Positions 31,600-43,173 of a stretch of DNA of 64,000 nucleotides are shown here, one piece after another. The stretch is from NCBI GenBank assembly GCA_039583875.1, contig CM077158.1:237514453-237578452 (forward strand), read 5' to 3'. This DNA is from Platanthera guangdongensis. Taxonomy: Eukaryota > Streptophyta > Magnoliopsida > Asparagales > Orchidaceae. The stretch's first letter is position 1. Each line of letters starts with the position of its first letter. A program made the position numbers and the translations under genes. The notes under the pieces are model-generated. The model searched no databases, had not been told where the DNA came from, and saw only the letters and a list, made by a program, of their open reading frames with translations.

Positions 31600-32487
31600 A
31601 TGGCCCAAATTGCAGATTACTCAAGCACCAAACTGCCCATGTGCAATCTAGATAAGTTTGCATCATGGAAGACAAGGATTCAAGTTTATATGGACTCCAT
31701 TGATGAATAAATCTTTAAATCTATTTTGTCAGGTCCAGCTCCTCCTCAGCAAACAATAAGTCAGAATGATGTTCCATCATCCCAATGGACAGATGCCCAG
31801 CAAAAGATGAAGATTGCTGATGCACAAGCAATGAACATTCTGACACAATCAATGTCTGATGACATTTTTGAAGAACTTGCTAAATGTTCATCTGCAAAAG
31901 AGATGTGGGACTCCATCACAGAAATGGTTGTTGTATCAGCAAAAGGGAAAATAATTGAAGTTGAATCCTGGAGTGATGAAGAAGAAGCAAGAGCAATAGA
32001 ATTTTGCCTAATGGCAATAGATGCTTCTCGCAGCAGCTATGTTGAAGAATCTGAAGAATCAGAGTGTGAATCAGAAGAAGAAGATCAGGTAATCTCTACC
32101 CTTGATCTTTCATCAGGTATAAATCTTCAGAAAATCTTAGTTCAAAATTATTCGTCGAACGGAGATCGACGAAATCAACCTTATTCGTCGAACTCAGATC
32201 GACGATCGTTGAACAAAGATTTTGCCTTGTACCGTTCAGGAATCTATGCTCGACGAAATAAATATCGTTCGTCAAACAGAGATCGACGAAAATGGATCAC
32301 AGAAAACAATTATTATCATTTTGTGAACAAAGCTCGACGAATTCAATATCATTCGTCGAACTCCGCTCGACGAAAATACTTTAATTTGTCGAACTCAGAA
32401 TTTCAAAACAGAAATTTTTACTCTTTTATTTCTGATTATTTTAAAAGAGAACCAGGATCCAATGTTATCTGGGTCCAGAACTCCTAA
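31600..32487 (+). pseudogene. gag: gag-derived ORF of the non-autonomous copia, carrying the TCGA repeat
   Basis: The ATG at 31600 starts MAQIADYSSTKLPMCNLDKF, then SWKTRIQVYMDSIDE, a typical copia gag start. TAA follows at about 31708. The same frame then stays open to 32487. It reads AQAMNILTQSMSDDIFEELA and SAKEMWDSITEM, an acidic stretch (about 31960-32090), and a region where the TTCGTCGAAC/ATCGACGAA repeat is translated as SSN-DRR blocks (about 32145-32390). The zinc knuckle is missing. Gag normally ends with one, so the repeat region appears to replace it. It may be a packaging factor remnant. Confidence 0.7.
32143..32390. repeat. TTCGTCGAAC / ATCGACGAA repeat inside the gag-like ORF
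   Basis: At least five TCGTCGAAC-type and six TCGACGA-type units lie here, the same words as in the LTRs (23171-23430 and 32915-33160). The reading frame stays open through the array. Confidence 0.85.
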
Positions 32488-32738
32488 CATTTCCTTGCAG
32501 GAAAAGAACTCTGTTTGGTCCAATATAGAGGAAATCAGTGATTGAATATTTTGAGCTAGGATATGCATATAGGGGGAGTTTGTTGTTTGCAGCAGTATTT
32601 TAGTTCTTGTTTTATTTATTTTGTTTCAAAGCTTTCATTGTACATCTGCTGATATCTTATAAATCAAGCAGATTGTTTTTGCTTTGCATTTTATTTGTTT
32701 TTGATGTAAATAGTGTCCTTACACAAATAGAGCGAGAT
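32488..32738. other. 3' non-coding internal region with purine tracts
   Basis: AGGGGGAG at 32571-32578 and the LTR-adjacent ATAGAGCGAGAT (32726-32737) are two polypurine-like tracts. The second sits where the functional tract should be and looks mutated. No gene is seen. Confidence 0.6.
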
Positions 32739-34036
32739 TGTTGGAACCCTAGTTCTGATTTGGGCAAGGATCACTATTAGGCTTGCTTAGATTGACCCAA
32801 CATGTATAGTCATGGGTCATAGGACTATTTTCAGGATTGGTCACTCAGAAGGACTCTCCATTATTGCAAAAAAGAAGCCCAAGAAATGCAGTTAAGACAA
32901 AGGCAGAAAATCAGCTCGACGATCGTCGAACGCAGGCAAGATATTCAGGTCGACGATTGGTGGACAACACTTGCTCAGCTCGACAAAATTAGCAAGTGAG
33001 TTTCTCAGCTCGACGAAATAGAAACTAAGCTCGACGAACTGTAAGCTCTGGTCGACGAACGCAGGCAAGATATTCAGCTCGACGAATCCAGCTGAGTTCG
33101 ACGAATGTCGAACTCAGGTCGACGATTGATGAACTCGACGAATGTTCAGGTCGACGATTTCTGAGCAATCAGTAATAGTTGGCAGAATTAATTGAGTATT
33201 AATTATAGTCAATATTCTCAATGAATATAGTCGTTCAAACGGACAGTTACAGTTGGATTAATTATAGATCAATTCTCAATGCATCTCCACTCTCGGGAAT
33301 ATTTTTCTTCCGCCATCAAGGCCAAGGATTTTGAATGTCTGAATATATACAGAGAAAGAGAACAAGTATAGAACAGAGACACAAGATATAGAGAAAAAGA
33401 AGAACAGTAATAAACATAGAGGGCAATATCACTACAGCAATTAGAAGCCCTAGACCAGAGCAATAACAGCTATCATAAGAAGAAGAAGAACATCCATTCA
33501 TATCAAGAGTCTTCTTCTTCCTCATTACTACAGGACAACTTCAAGGACAACAAACCTCTTATCGGTCAGAAGTTCCTGAAGATTTCTCTGGTACAGGCCT
33601 GAAGATTGAAGGACTATCACCCTGAAGCAGTGCTCTAGATTTCTCTGCATCAATCCATATCTCAGGGGGAGCAGCTTCTAACATCAATATCCACATAGTC
33701 TTCTCAGTTGATATTGAGACAAAGAAGATTTCCATCACCTCTTTTCCCCTCCTGTACAAAGGCTTGTCATCTCCCTTCAAAAGTGATTCTTGGTTGCAAG
33801 TCTTCTTATCAAAAGACTTGAGTTTTGGTTTTTGGGGACCTGATCAAAACCCATTGGTGGCAGTCACCTGATCAAAAACCTGAGTGGATTCCTACCATGT
33901 TGGTAGAAGAGTGGACTACCCAGATTTGGGGAACCACTATAAAAATCCTTGTGTCTCTTCTGGTTGCTTGATCTTCTTTCTTTATTTTGTGCTGTGATTT
34001 TACTTTAATTAGGTTTGTTAAGATCTGTCGCTTTCA
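32739..34036 (+). repeat. 3' LTR (1298 bp) of the non-autonomous copia
   Basis: It begins TGTTGGAACCCTAG and ends CGCTTTCA, followed by CTGTC. TATAAAAA lies at 33938-33945. It shows the uninterrupted state of the site where the inner copia entered the 5' LTR (CTATCATAAG, about 33470). Confidence 0.92.
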
Positions 34037-34140
34037 CTGTCCACAACTTTTCAAAATAGTTTTTTGGTCAGCTCTATTGTCACCATTAGTTTCCCACCGC
34101 AGCTTTTTCCACCACCACCACTGCCCCAAATAGAACCTTA

Positions 34141-34358
34141 GGCTTCGTTTGGCACAGTGGTGGCGGTCATGAACGCATGGTCAAGAATCATCGTTCATGA
34201 ACGCCCAACATTATCTAAAAAAGTTCATGCATTTTATGCACAAAACTAGTTTATTTTCTTGGTAGTTGTCATAACCTCTGTCTTGCCAAACATACGTTCT
34301 ATGATAATAACCTTTTGACCAAAGTCATCGGAGCAAATAAGCCACGTTAAACGAAGCC
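34141..34358. mobile_element. Tourist-like MITE candidate
   Basis: Inverted ends GGCTTCGTTT and AAACGAAGCC are flanked by TTA (34138-34140) and TCA (34359-34361), an imperfect 3-bp duplication. 218 bp, non-coding. Confidence 0.55.
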
Positions 34359-34377
34359 TCAGTCCAGTACGTTTTTA

Positions 34378-34506
34378 GGCTCCGTTTGGGGGACTTATTT
34401 TCACCGATCAAGCGGTTACGACCGCATGAATCAGACTGTAATTAAGATTTGGTTCATGCGATCGTAACCGCTTGACTGATGAAAATAAGTCCCCCCAAAC
34501 GGAGCC
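34378..34506. mobile_element. Tourist-like foldback MITE, complete
   Basis: 129 bp, almost fully palindromic: GGCTCCGTTTGGGGGACTTA at the left and its complement at the right, with a loop of about 22 bp. Exact TTA duplications flank it (34375-34377 and 34507-34509), as for PIF/Harbinger elements. A shorter relative is at 62232-62291. Confidence 0.85.
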
Positions 34507-34669
34507 TTAATATTTAAAATGTTCATGTTACACATCGACTTCCCGCCTACACGGCAGGTATTCATCAAATTTATTCTAAAACTGAAAGCATATTCTAGAA
34601 GATAACTAAAAGTTCATGTATACAACACTCATTCTTAGATAATATATTTTGCCATGCAATGTTGTGAGG

Positions 34670-35031
34670 AACAAAAAAAATAATGGTAGATAACATGTGT
34701 TACAAAGATCATGATTCTTAACTGGACTCCTCAGTTGAAATTCAGTTATAGACACCGCCTTCGCGGGAATGGAAACACAGACTCCACCGGTGACAGAATT
34801 CTCGATCAATCTGGCCACACCGCTTGCAACGAGCGCATCGTTGAAAACAGCAAATATCAAGAGGTAAGGGCAGAAATTGCACCTTGAATCCTGAACGGTT
34901 GAACCGCAGAACACTTGGAAGGGTTGAAGAAGGGGCGGGCTGTCGTTGGCGTGCGCAGCGCAGTCTCTAGAGTGTCGACTGTCAAGTATTGCGGCTCTCG
35001 CGCTCACCGATTCGCGACTTGCCATCTTCAC
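34670..35031 (-). CDS. unidentified minus-strand ORF, possible host first exon
   Basis: From the ATG at 35031 the minus strand reads MKMASRESVSARAAILDSRH, then a Cys-containing stretch (VFCGSTVQDSRCNFCPYLL) and GVARLIENSVTGGVCVSIP. It stays open to 34606. I do not recognise the protein. The codon composition is more gene-like than the surroundings, and it lies outside identified transposons. The last part (below about 34670) is AT-rich and hydrophobic, as if reading into an intron. A solo LTR has landed about 100 bp upstream of the ATG, in what would be its promoter. It could also be a chance frame. Confidence 0.3.
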
Positions 35032-35127
35032 AGCTCACTTATAGCTCGCCGGTCCTTAGAGTTTTGACTCTTCTCTAAGACTGAAATGAAAATATGAACT
35101 GAAATTAATAAGCAAAAAGGCCATGAC

Positions 35128-36112
35128 TGTTGTTTTGATGGCTCCAAACCGGATCGGTCCAGCTCGGTTATTGTTTTAGGTTTTTGTCTTGGGCTGAACC
35201 AACCTTTGTTTTATGCTATATATATATTTTACATGAGAAATAACCTAACCTAATCAGAATACAAATCGGGAGAAACAAGGAAGAGGAGCGGCGGCATAGG
35301 GAATCCTGAGCAGAGGCGTTCGCCGGCGATCGAGCGCGGCATCCGGCGACGTTCGGCGATCTGGATCGGCGGGCGGTTCTCCTCCGGCGACTTCGTCAAG
35401 GGATCGGGATACCCGATCTAGGGTTTCTTCTTCGGCAATCTTAGAGATCCGGCGGCAGCATGATCAGGCAGAGGCTTCCTTCTTCTCCGGCGACATCAAG
35501 GCTGCGGCGGTCTCTCTCCAGCAGCATCTAGGGGAGAAAAGGGGGCTGCGACACCGTGCTTGCGTTCTTGCGGCGATTCAGATTGGTAGAGGCGACTCTC
35601 TTCTCCGGCGACATCAAGACTGCGACGGTCTCTCGCCAGCAGCGTCCAGGGGCGAGGGACAGGGCGGCGGCACCAATCGGCCCTTTCTTGCAGTGGCATA
35701 AGATCACGGCGCCGGCTGCGGCGGCGTAGGCGACAGGTAACGCCGGGCGATTTCTCCGGCGACAGCTCCGGCGGCAGCAGTGCATAGGGGAGTTTTCTTT
35801 TTCTTCCCTCTTTTTTTTTCTTGTTGTTCTTTATTTTCTATTCTAGGTTAGTGTCGATCTGGTGAGGATCGTTGAGTGCTTGTGTTGTAATCGAATATTT
35901 TTTTTAATTAGTGGATCCGGCGCGCTCTCCCCGTGGATGTAGGAGCTTAACTCCAAACCACGTAAATCTCTTGTGTTTTTTTCTGTGTTTTGGAATCTCA
36001 TACTAGTTTCTTTGATTGTTTGGTGTGCGCCACTATTTACTCAAAAATTCGCTTCCATTGTTATTGTCCGCGACGAGTTCCGTACTCGCGGGCCGGTGCC
36101 ATTTGCACATCA
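35128..36112 (+). repeat. solo copia LTR (985 bp), same family as 11812-12802
   Basis: It starts TGTTGTTTTGATGG and ends GCACATCA, and is flanked by CATGAC at 35122-35127 and 36113-36118 (5-bp duplication plus one matching base). TATA lies at about 35217. No internal region follows, so unequal recombination between two LTRs has removed it. Confidence 0.88.
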
Positions 36113-36145
36113 CATGACTGAATCAGGTATTCAATTCCTAGTGTA

Positions 36146-36338
36146 TCGACTAATGATTACGCCGACTAGCAAATATTATGGAGTTATAAACTGCACTGCA
36201 CCGCACTGATAAGGGCGGTTTTGATACAGATTCGCAACCGCATGGTGCGGTTTCTCGATTTGGTGCAATTTTTGGTTTTTCTACACAAACCTATATAGAG
36301 GAGATCGACTTCAAACATGGAGGCCAGGTCAGGTTGTA
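36146..36338 (+). repeat. dispersed repeat, copy 2; left flank of the MULE
   Basis: It matches 21176-21395 and 59765-59908. It ends in the 9-bp word CAGGTTGTA (36330-36338), the left MULE target duplication. The matching continuation is at 53007, so the duplicated host copy is split by the MULE. Confidence 0.85.
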
Positions 36339-36482
36339 GGAAAATTTTTTGTTCAGGATTCCGGACCATGGGCTTGGTCTGGACATAAATATGTAAGTTG
36401 AGGTGGGCCCCACCCCCGCAATTTTGAAATTCCTGCAACATCCGCGCCCCTCCTCCGAGCCCTAGGTTTTCTTCGCCTCTTC
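36339..36482 (+). repeat. left terminal inverted repeat of the MULE
   Basis: It pairs with 52934-53006 and, across the insertion, with about 43100-43173. The near-identity of the arms suggests a fairly young element. Confidence 0.9.
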
Positions 36483-37066
36483 GCCGTCGTGCTTCTTCCT
36501 TCTTCCTCAAATCCTGGCCGGAAAAATGGAGCCCTAGCTGCTTGAGCTTCGTTCACCCATCTCAACTCACTCCGACACTGGAACCGGCAGTTTGTTCCGA
36601 CAAGGAGCTGTCGAGACTCGACGAAGCTTAGGCCTGTAGGAAGATAGATCGGTGAGTACATGAGAAAGTCTCATTAGGCACCCTACACATTCCTTGTATA
36701 GTTTTCTTAGCTCATGGTCATTGTTTTCAGGCATTGTATTTACTCGGAAATGCGAGTTGATGGAGCAACAAATATACAAGACTCCAACAATGATCATGTG
36801 GTAATGTCCACTGTTAGTTATTTTTTTATCTTGTGCTGCAAGTTTAAATTTTTTTTGAATATTTCTTCTCTCAATAGGAGAATACAACTTTTCTTTTATG
36901 TTTTCAACTGCATTTGTAATAAGAAATACAGCTGCAATTCAATGCAACTGTTTTTAGACCTTTATTTGCAGTTTCTTTTCAGTCTCTGAATAAACTAACC
37001 CTTTATTTTATTTTATTAGGTCGAAAGACAGCCGGTTTTTCTCCCAATTGTGTATTCAGAAGACGA
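36483..37066. other. MULE leader upstream of the transposase
   Basis: No clear coding. Splice-like signals (TTTTCAG at about 36730, TTTTATTAG at about 37020) suggest untranslated exons and introns of the transposase gene. Confidence 0.4.
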
Positions 37067-39324
37067 GCAGAAGACGAGGCGTATCATGTGTATTGTGAGT
37101 ATGCCCACAACATGGGATTTAGTGTTCGGAAAGAACATTTGAGCTACTGGATACACACAAGGATTATTAAATGTTGAGAGTTTACCTGCGCTAAAGCTGG
37201 ATTGAGGAAGGTGAGACCCTCCCCAAAAAAGTATCGTAAATTAGAAACACGCACGGGTTGTCCAGCCCGTATTTTTTTACCACCGATAGATATGGTAGGA
37301 ATTGGACAGCAACAAAGTTCATTGAGGAACACAATCACTTGTTTGCGATGGAGAACGAGCAACACCTTCTGAGATCTCATCGCAGCATTTTTAAAATGCA
37401 GGGTGACCTTATTAAGAACTTGGCAGATGCCGGAGTTAGGACAGTTCATGCGTACAACTTTCTATCTAACCAAGTTGGTGGGATTGAGAATGTTGGTTTC
37501 ACTAAATCAGATGCCTACAACTTTGTGCGCCGGGAAAAGAAGACGGTAATAGAAAGTGGTGACGCTCTTAGTTTGTTGAAGATACTACAAGAGAAACAGT
37601 TAGAGGACAACATGTTCTCGTATGATATTCAAACTGATGAGTTGAATAGGTTGACCAGCTTCTTTTGGATGGACGGACACATCAAGATTGATTATGACTG
37701 CTACGGCGATGTAATTATTTTTGACACAACATTCAGATTGAATAAGTATAACTTGGCATATGCACCATTCATCGCTGTCAACAATCACTGACAGTATGTA
37801 TTTGTCGGTGGGGATTTTATTTCTGAGGAGACTATTGATACATTATGTTGGCTCTTCAACACACTTCTAAAATTTATTGGGGGCAAACAACCAACAACTA
37901 TATTCACGGACCAAGATCAAGCCATGGTCGTCGCTATTGAAAGAGTTTTTACAAGGACTCGTCACCAGTTATGTCAATGGCATATCTCCAAGAAAGCGCC
38001 TACAAAAGTCCCATGCTTCAATATTGAGAAAAGTGTTCGCGGGATTTTTTATAAATGCTTGAGTAAGTGCGACAATGAGTTTGAGTTTGACAATTATTGG
38101 AATGAGATTATTAGTACATGAAACTTGAAATAAAACAGATGGTTGGAGGACTTACATAAAGTAAGGAGGAAGTGGTCTACAGCCTTCAACAAGGATATTT
38201 TAGACCTCGGTATATTGTCAACATAACGAAGTGAATCTGCAAATAATGGATTGCATGGTTGTTCGAAGGCTACTAGTACGTTGGTGGATGGGATTGGAGA
38301 AATGGTGGGGTCTTGGCGAAGAGAAGAACGTGACGAAGATTTTAGAGGCAAGCAAGGAAAGGTAAGTTTAAATTATAGAACTTGTGTGATCCTTAAACAT
38401 GTCTATAAGTTTTACACCCGTAAAATATTTAGTATTTTTGAAAAAGTGTTCATGGAGGGAGCAGTTGGTGTATGCATTGTGGATGAAATAAGACATGATG
38501 AAAATCAGTTCGTATATATTACAAAGCACTGTGATGGTAGTGAGGATAACAAACGATGGTTTGTTAGCTACAATTCCGAGAACAATGACACTGATTGTTC
38601 ATGTAGAGGTTTTGAGACTAGAGGCATATTATGCAAACATATTATGAGGGTTTATAATATGAAAAATGCAAGGGAAATTCCTAGCAAATATTTGCTTAGA
38701 CGGTTTTGTCATAATGCTAAAAGTGGCATATACCTACCAAATACCTCAAACATTGTCGATTGCGACTCCAATTTGATATTTAGAAATCATTTAATGTGTT
38801 TCTCTTATGACCTGGCGCATCGAGTAGAGAACTGGAAGTCAGCAAAGACACATATTTTGGGAGGCTTGCATGTTTTAGCAAAGCAAGCTGATGATATAGT
38901 TGAGGCGGATGAAATGCGGAAGAGAGGTTTTAGTGATGAGAACGACAAGAATATTTCATCGGTTAAAGACACTGCAAAGAAGAAATCCAAAGGAATTTCA
39001 AATGTAAGGTTGAAAGGACAGTGGGAGTTAGGAGCTAAAAAACAAAGTAAGTTCCTTCATCTTTTAATTGTACTCTTGATTTATGTCATTTTCAACTCAC
39101 TTGTTTTTTTTACAGGGAGGAAAATCACAGTCAAGAAGAAGATAATTATAGAAGAAACAGTGCAGGAGTTCAACTTTTTCGACATTGCAACTGAAGAGCA
39201 GGGTACAACAAAAACAAATACCTCAACTTCACTGTCAATCGATGCACCAAGCAAATTTAATGATGACTTTTATGTAAATTTAGCTTTTGATTTCCCTAAA
39301 ATTCCTGATTTCTTTAAGCCGTAA
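37067..39324 (+). pseudogene. MULE transposase of FAR1/FHY3 type (broken)
   Basis: The N-terminal FAR1 DNA-binding domain reads AYHVYCEYAHNMGFSVRKEH, later ETRTGCPAR, with TGA at about 37174. A frameshift in the T7 run near 37270 leads to NWTATKFIEEHNH. The MULE catalytic domain has VIIFDTTFRLNKYNLAYAPF (first Asp) and TIFTDQDQAM (second Asp), with TGA between (37789-37791) and CQWHISKKA after. Further stops lie near 38120 and 38225. The SWIM zinc finger CSCRGFETRGILCKHI is at about 38597-38644. A 69-bp intron (39047-39115, GTAAG..TTTACAG) probably removes a hydrophobic stretch. It would cut and move the element; four or more lesions make it inactive. Confidence 0.85.
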
Positions 39325-39775
39325 TGTATGTGTGTGTCGTAATTTAGCTTTGGAAAACAATGGAAACCGTATTTTGTTAATTAAAATCGCGACATTTACC
39401 TAAACATACTGATTGCGATAGATATTGATTTCAAAACCGCACCTTGCTCATAACATAAGCACATCACTCTTGGGGAATAGAGAGTGGTGCAATTTGTAAT
39501 TATGCAAACTCTTGGGGGAGGTCCCAGTAAATATCTCTACATATATATACCTCTGAATTCCGTGATTACTTAACATACCAATTACTAAATGCTCACATAT
39601 AGTACAAATCATATAGCTACAAAAATTAGTTCAATTAAACAACATTTATTAATATTTCACAATTCCAATTTGTGGATGGAGTATTTTGTGTTTGAGTATG
39701 ACAAATAGGTGAAAAAATTGATGCATGAGCAGAATGAAATATATTGAATGAATTGCGGTGCTTTTAAAGCATAAT
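39325..39775. other. spacer between the two converging MULE genes
   Basis: AT-rich 3' ends; nothing recognised. Confidence 0.4.
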
Positions 39776-42423
39776 CATGCTTAACCATAACAAGCTTCAA
39801 AATTTTGCGGTTATGAAAATAAATTATGCATTGTCTTTTATGATTAAGTCAGTGTTATCGTTGGAGCAAGCATTATCTTTTACGATGTCCGGAGAGCTAT
39901 TAAGTCTAGATATCCTTTCTGAAATAGCACTTGAGAATGTTTTACAAATATCGGTCGCGATCTCGGCGCGAAATCGTGGCATGTCGTCTTGCCACTTCTG
40001 ATGATCTCCCCATGATATACTTGTTGTTGAGGAAACCGCTTTCATGTACTTTATAAGGAACACTCCATAATCTCATGTGTTGTCCTGCTTTGGCAAGCCA
40101 ACGACGTCCTCTAGCGGCCACTTAGCAAATCCTTCTGGAAATGTAGTTGAAACATCATCAACTAGGGCCTTTAGCTGCAGTGCATGTGACAATATAAAAT
40201 TAATTAACCACAACAAACATAATAGTCAATGTTCAACAAAAAGTCAAATCTTTGCACATACGTTATCACACACCCCGGCCCGATGAAGGCTATTCGGCAT
40301 CGAATCGTAGTACTCCCAATGTTTCTCCTTTATCCAGCGCACCAGCAATGCCCAGTGGCTGCCGAGGTGGCAAGGCATAAGAATTATGTCAGCAGAATTA
40401 ACCGCCTCGGGGGTGATGTGACTAATAAGTCTGGTATAGTTTTTAGTTTTACATCTTCTATAGTACTGCACAATAAAACACAATATTTTGATTGAAATTA
40501 TTTCACAAAAAAATGTTAATGTTCAAGTAACATACCTCGTGATTGGAAGACACATAGAGAAAATTTCTAACACTTTTGGGCATTTTTTTTCTTGCCTCCA
40601 AGTACAACAGAGTACGCGTTCAAATGGTTGTCCTGAATCCATCCTTGACCCAAAAGAATATCTAATTCCTCTCGGCATATTGTAATGTTTTCGCTTTGAA
40701 AAATTAACATATCCCTGCTAAGAATAAAATTATCATTCAATTAGCACTATTTGCTTAATGTGAAATATGAAACTCTTATTTAAACATACTAAAGAAAAGG
40801 AATGTCAAAAGCATAAGCATCGATTAATGATAATATTGTTCTGATTGTAAATAAAATAGAAGAAAATACATGTCTGTAAATGTACTCAGAACAAAATCAA
40901 CAAATTTTCTAGCACTGTCTATTAGAAGTAATCTCCCAGGATAGTCGGGTTGTGTACCAGAAATGATAACTGCCCGTGTACGTTTAATACCCTTTGTGAC
41001 CAACCTTGGGCTCTTTCTAATTATCATTGGAGAAGAGCGTTTTGTTTTTGGAACAGTAGTGTTCTTTGGAGTAGAAGTGATCTTTGATGGATATGTGCTT
41101 GTAACAAGAGTGCGCTCCGGTGAAAGCGGGGGTGAAGGTGCTGAACTAGAAGGCTTACACTGTGCTTGTAAGGCCTTAAATTGTTCTTCGCAGAAGCTCC
41201 TCAATCCATCAACCTCTAATTTGATATAAGCCTTGAGTCGATCTTCAAGCCCTCTTCAACCCTCATCAGGCTTAACGACTTCTCTCAGCATACTTTTCAC
41301 CAGCTTCTCCCTACTCCTCTTCTCCTTCATCCTTCTCTCATAACCTAATTTCTCATCCAAGGCGGCAAAATCTTTCCTTTTTCTTTTATGTTCCTTCGGC
41401 GGAGGATTCTCAAAATCGGAACAATCTTCCTCCTCAGCCAGTAGGGTCTTTTCCTCATCTAACGCATCCATAAACTTATAGTGGACCTACAGAGAACAAT
41501 TGACGATTAAAAGAAAAATACCACATGCACATGCGCATAATTATACTGTGTTTTTAAGGACATACATAATTTTTGAGAAAGAGATTCTCCTGCAGTTTAG
41601 TGCAGAATTTGGCACTGTACCGAAGAAGGGGGGACCAATGACTTATTCTAGGGCGTGCTAATTCATGCACCGGAGGATGTACTCTTGTATGTTCGTACAA
41701 CCACACCTTCAAAAATAAGATATTATTAGAGCAATAAATATTAAACATAATACAATAAATACAATGTTGGTTAGAATATCAAATACCAGTAATAATATAG
41801 CACAGCCCTTCAGAGAACCAATGTTGTTACCTGCACTTCGGATAGTACTGACATGGCTTAATTGATCAAACTGTACATGAAGAAACTCATGGATGGCAAG
41901 CGGCCAGTTATATTTCACAAACTCACGAACACATGTTATCTTGGTAATACAGGATGGAACCTTCAAGCTCTTCAACGGGAAAAAATATAGCTAATAAATA
42001 TTTTATCAGCAAACTTATTCTTCTATCCTCGACTCCCTCGACTGTGGGAGGCCAATCCTCAGTTGCAGCTCCATGAAGTTCTTCAGTTAGGCTCTTGTGG
42101 GTTATGTTCAGGTGGGGTGTTCTTGAAAAAGTGAAGCGACAACCCGCATTTGGGAGACCTAATATAAGGGCCACTTCGTTGACGGTCATCTTCACAAGGT
42201 AATTCCCGAGCTGGAAGGATTCCCTATCCCTGTTGTATAACCTCAGAAGAACGTACAACATCGGTATGTTTTGGGGGTAGGTTGGCATTCGAAATAGGGG
42301 AAGGAGACGGACATCCCTAAGTGATACAATAGATTCCTCCGACAACCTACTCAAGAGAGGTGTCACATTTGCTATGAAGGTGTTAGGAGCGCATCTACAG
42401 CTTAAGTACTTGCTCCCGGGCAT
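39776..42423 (-). pseudogene. ULP1-like cysteine protease gene of the MULE (broken, active-site Cys lost)
   Basis: Minus-strand exons from 42423 leftward. First comes a plant mobile-type N-terminal domain: LRLYNRDRESFQLGNYLVKM, VNEVALILGLPNAG, then GCAILLLV and VWLYEHTRVHPPVHELARP (to about 41600). A Lys/Glu-rich region follows (41256-41471), then a Ser/Pro/Thr-rich linker (40860-41204) with a basic patch. The protease domain has GWIQDNHLNAYSVVL (about 40620), the His in SHWALLV, the Asp in EYYDSM, and the Gln in GLPKQDNT. The expected DCG is DYG (Tyr codon 40067-40069), with TGA three residues earlier (40073-40075). Family members remove SUMO-like modifiers; this copy cannot. Exon edges are approximate. 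Confidence 0.75.
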
Positions 42424-42443
42424 GATTCACCTATAAAATCAGA

Positions 42444-42850
42444 ATGTTTCAACAAATTCAACTACATCTATGTACTAAAAAGCGACTGCAATCTTTACTT
42501 AAAAACAATTGCAAAATCGTATTAAAAAGCGACTGCAAGGTAAGTTTTTCAGAAAACAACTGCAAAATCATATTAAAAAGTGACTGTAAGCTAAGTTTTT
42601 CAGAAAATTACTGCAAAAACATATTAAAAACGACTGCAATCATCGCCTAGTTTGGAGAATACCGGAATGCTTCACTAAATTCAAATTCAACTGCATATAT
42701 GTACCAAAAAGTGACTGAAATTTTTTACTTAAAAACTCTTGCAAAATCGTATTAAAAAGCAACTGCAATTTAAGTTTTTTAGAAAGCAACTGTAAAAACA
42801 TATAAAAAACGACTGCAATTAAGGTTTCCCAGAAAAATGATTAGAAGCTA
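42444..42850. repeat. 51-bp minisatellite in the MULE
   Basis: Units contain GCGACTGCAA, CAGAAAACAACTGCAAAA and CATATTAAAAA. About six to seven degenerate units lie upstream of the ULP1-like gene. The 17-codon periodicity of the open frame here comes from the 51-bp unit. Confidence 0.75.
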
Positions 42851-43173
42851 GAGAAACATGATTTCATACCTAAGAAACACGGGATAGCACGACGTCGGAA
42901 GAGGCACGGCGGCGGAGGAGGCGATTTTTGGCGGCGGAAGTAGGAAGAGGCACGACGGAGGAGAGGCGATTTTTGGCGGCGGAAGAGGCGGAGATGCGGG
43001 GAAAAGCTAAGGCAGGGGGAGCACGGCGAGGCACAGTGAAAATGATCCTAGAAACCTAAAACGTCGTGATTTCCGGCAGAGAAAGAGGCAGAGAGGAGGA
43101 GAGGCGGAGAAAACCTAAGGCTCGGAGGAGGGGCGCGGATGTTGCAGGAATTTCGAAATTGCGGGGGTGGGGT
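42851..43173 (-). other. 5' leader of the ULP1-like gene and right inverted-repeat part
   Basis: It has a duplicated GGCGATTTTTGGCGGCGGAAG word (42921 and 42966 areas). From about 43100 it is the right inverted repeat of the MULE, up to GGGGT at 43169-43173. Confidence 0.7.

Larger units (their letters stand above)
22998..34036 (+). mobile_element. non-autonomous copia element, with an inner copia in its 5' LTR
   Basis: It is flanked by perfect 5-bp duplications CTGTC (22993-22997 and 34037-34041). The 5' LTR is 22998-31487 and is split by an inserted copia (23744-30921). The 3' LTR is 32739-34036. The internal region is only about 1.25 kb: primer site, a gag-like ORF and a purine tract, with no protease, integrase, RT or RNase H. 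It must have moved with enzymes from an autonomous relative. Both LTRs and the gag ORF contain TCGACGA-type repeats. Confidence 0.9.

Noticed and set aside
34670..35031. Membrane protein call for the minus-strand ORF
   Set aside because: The hydrophobic part is in the AT-rich tail that probably is intron; no firm segments in the gene-like part.
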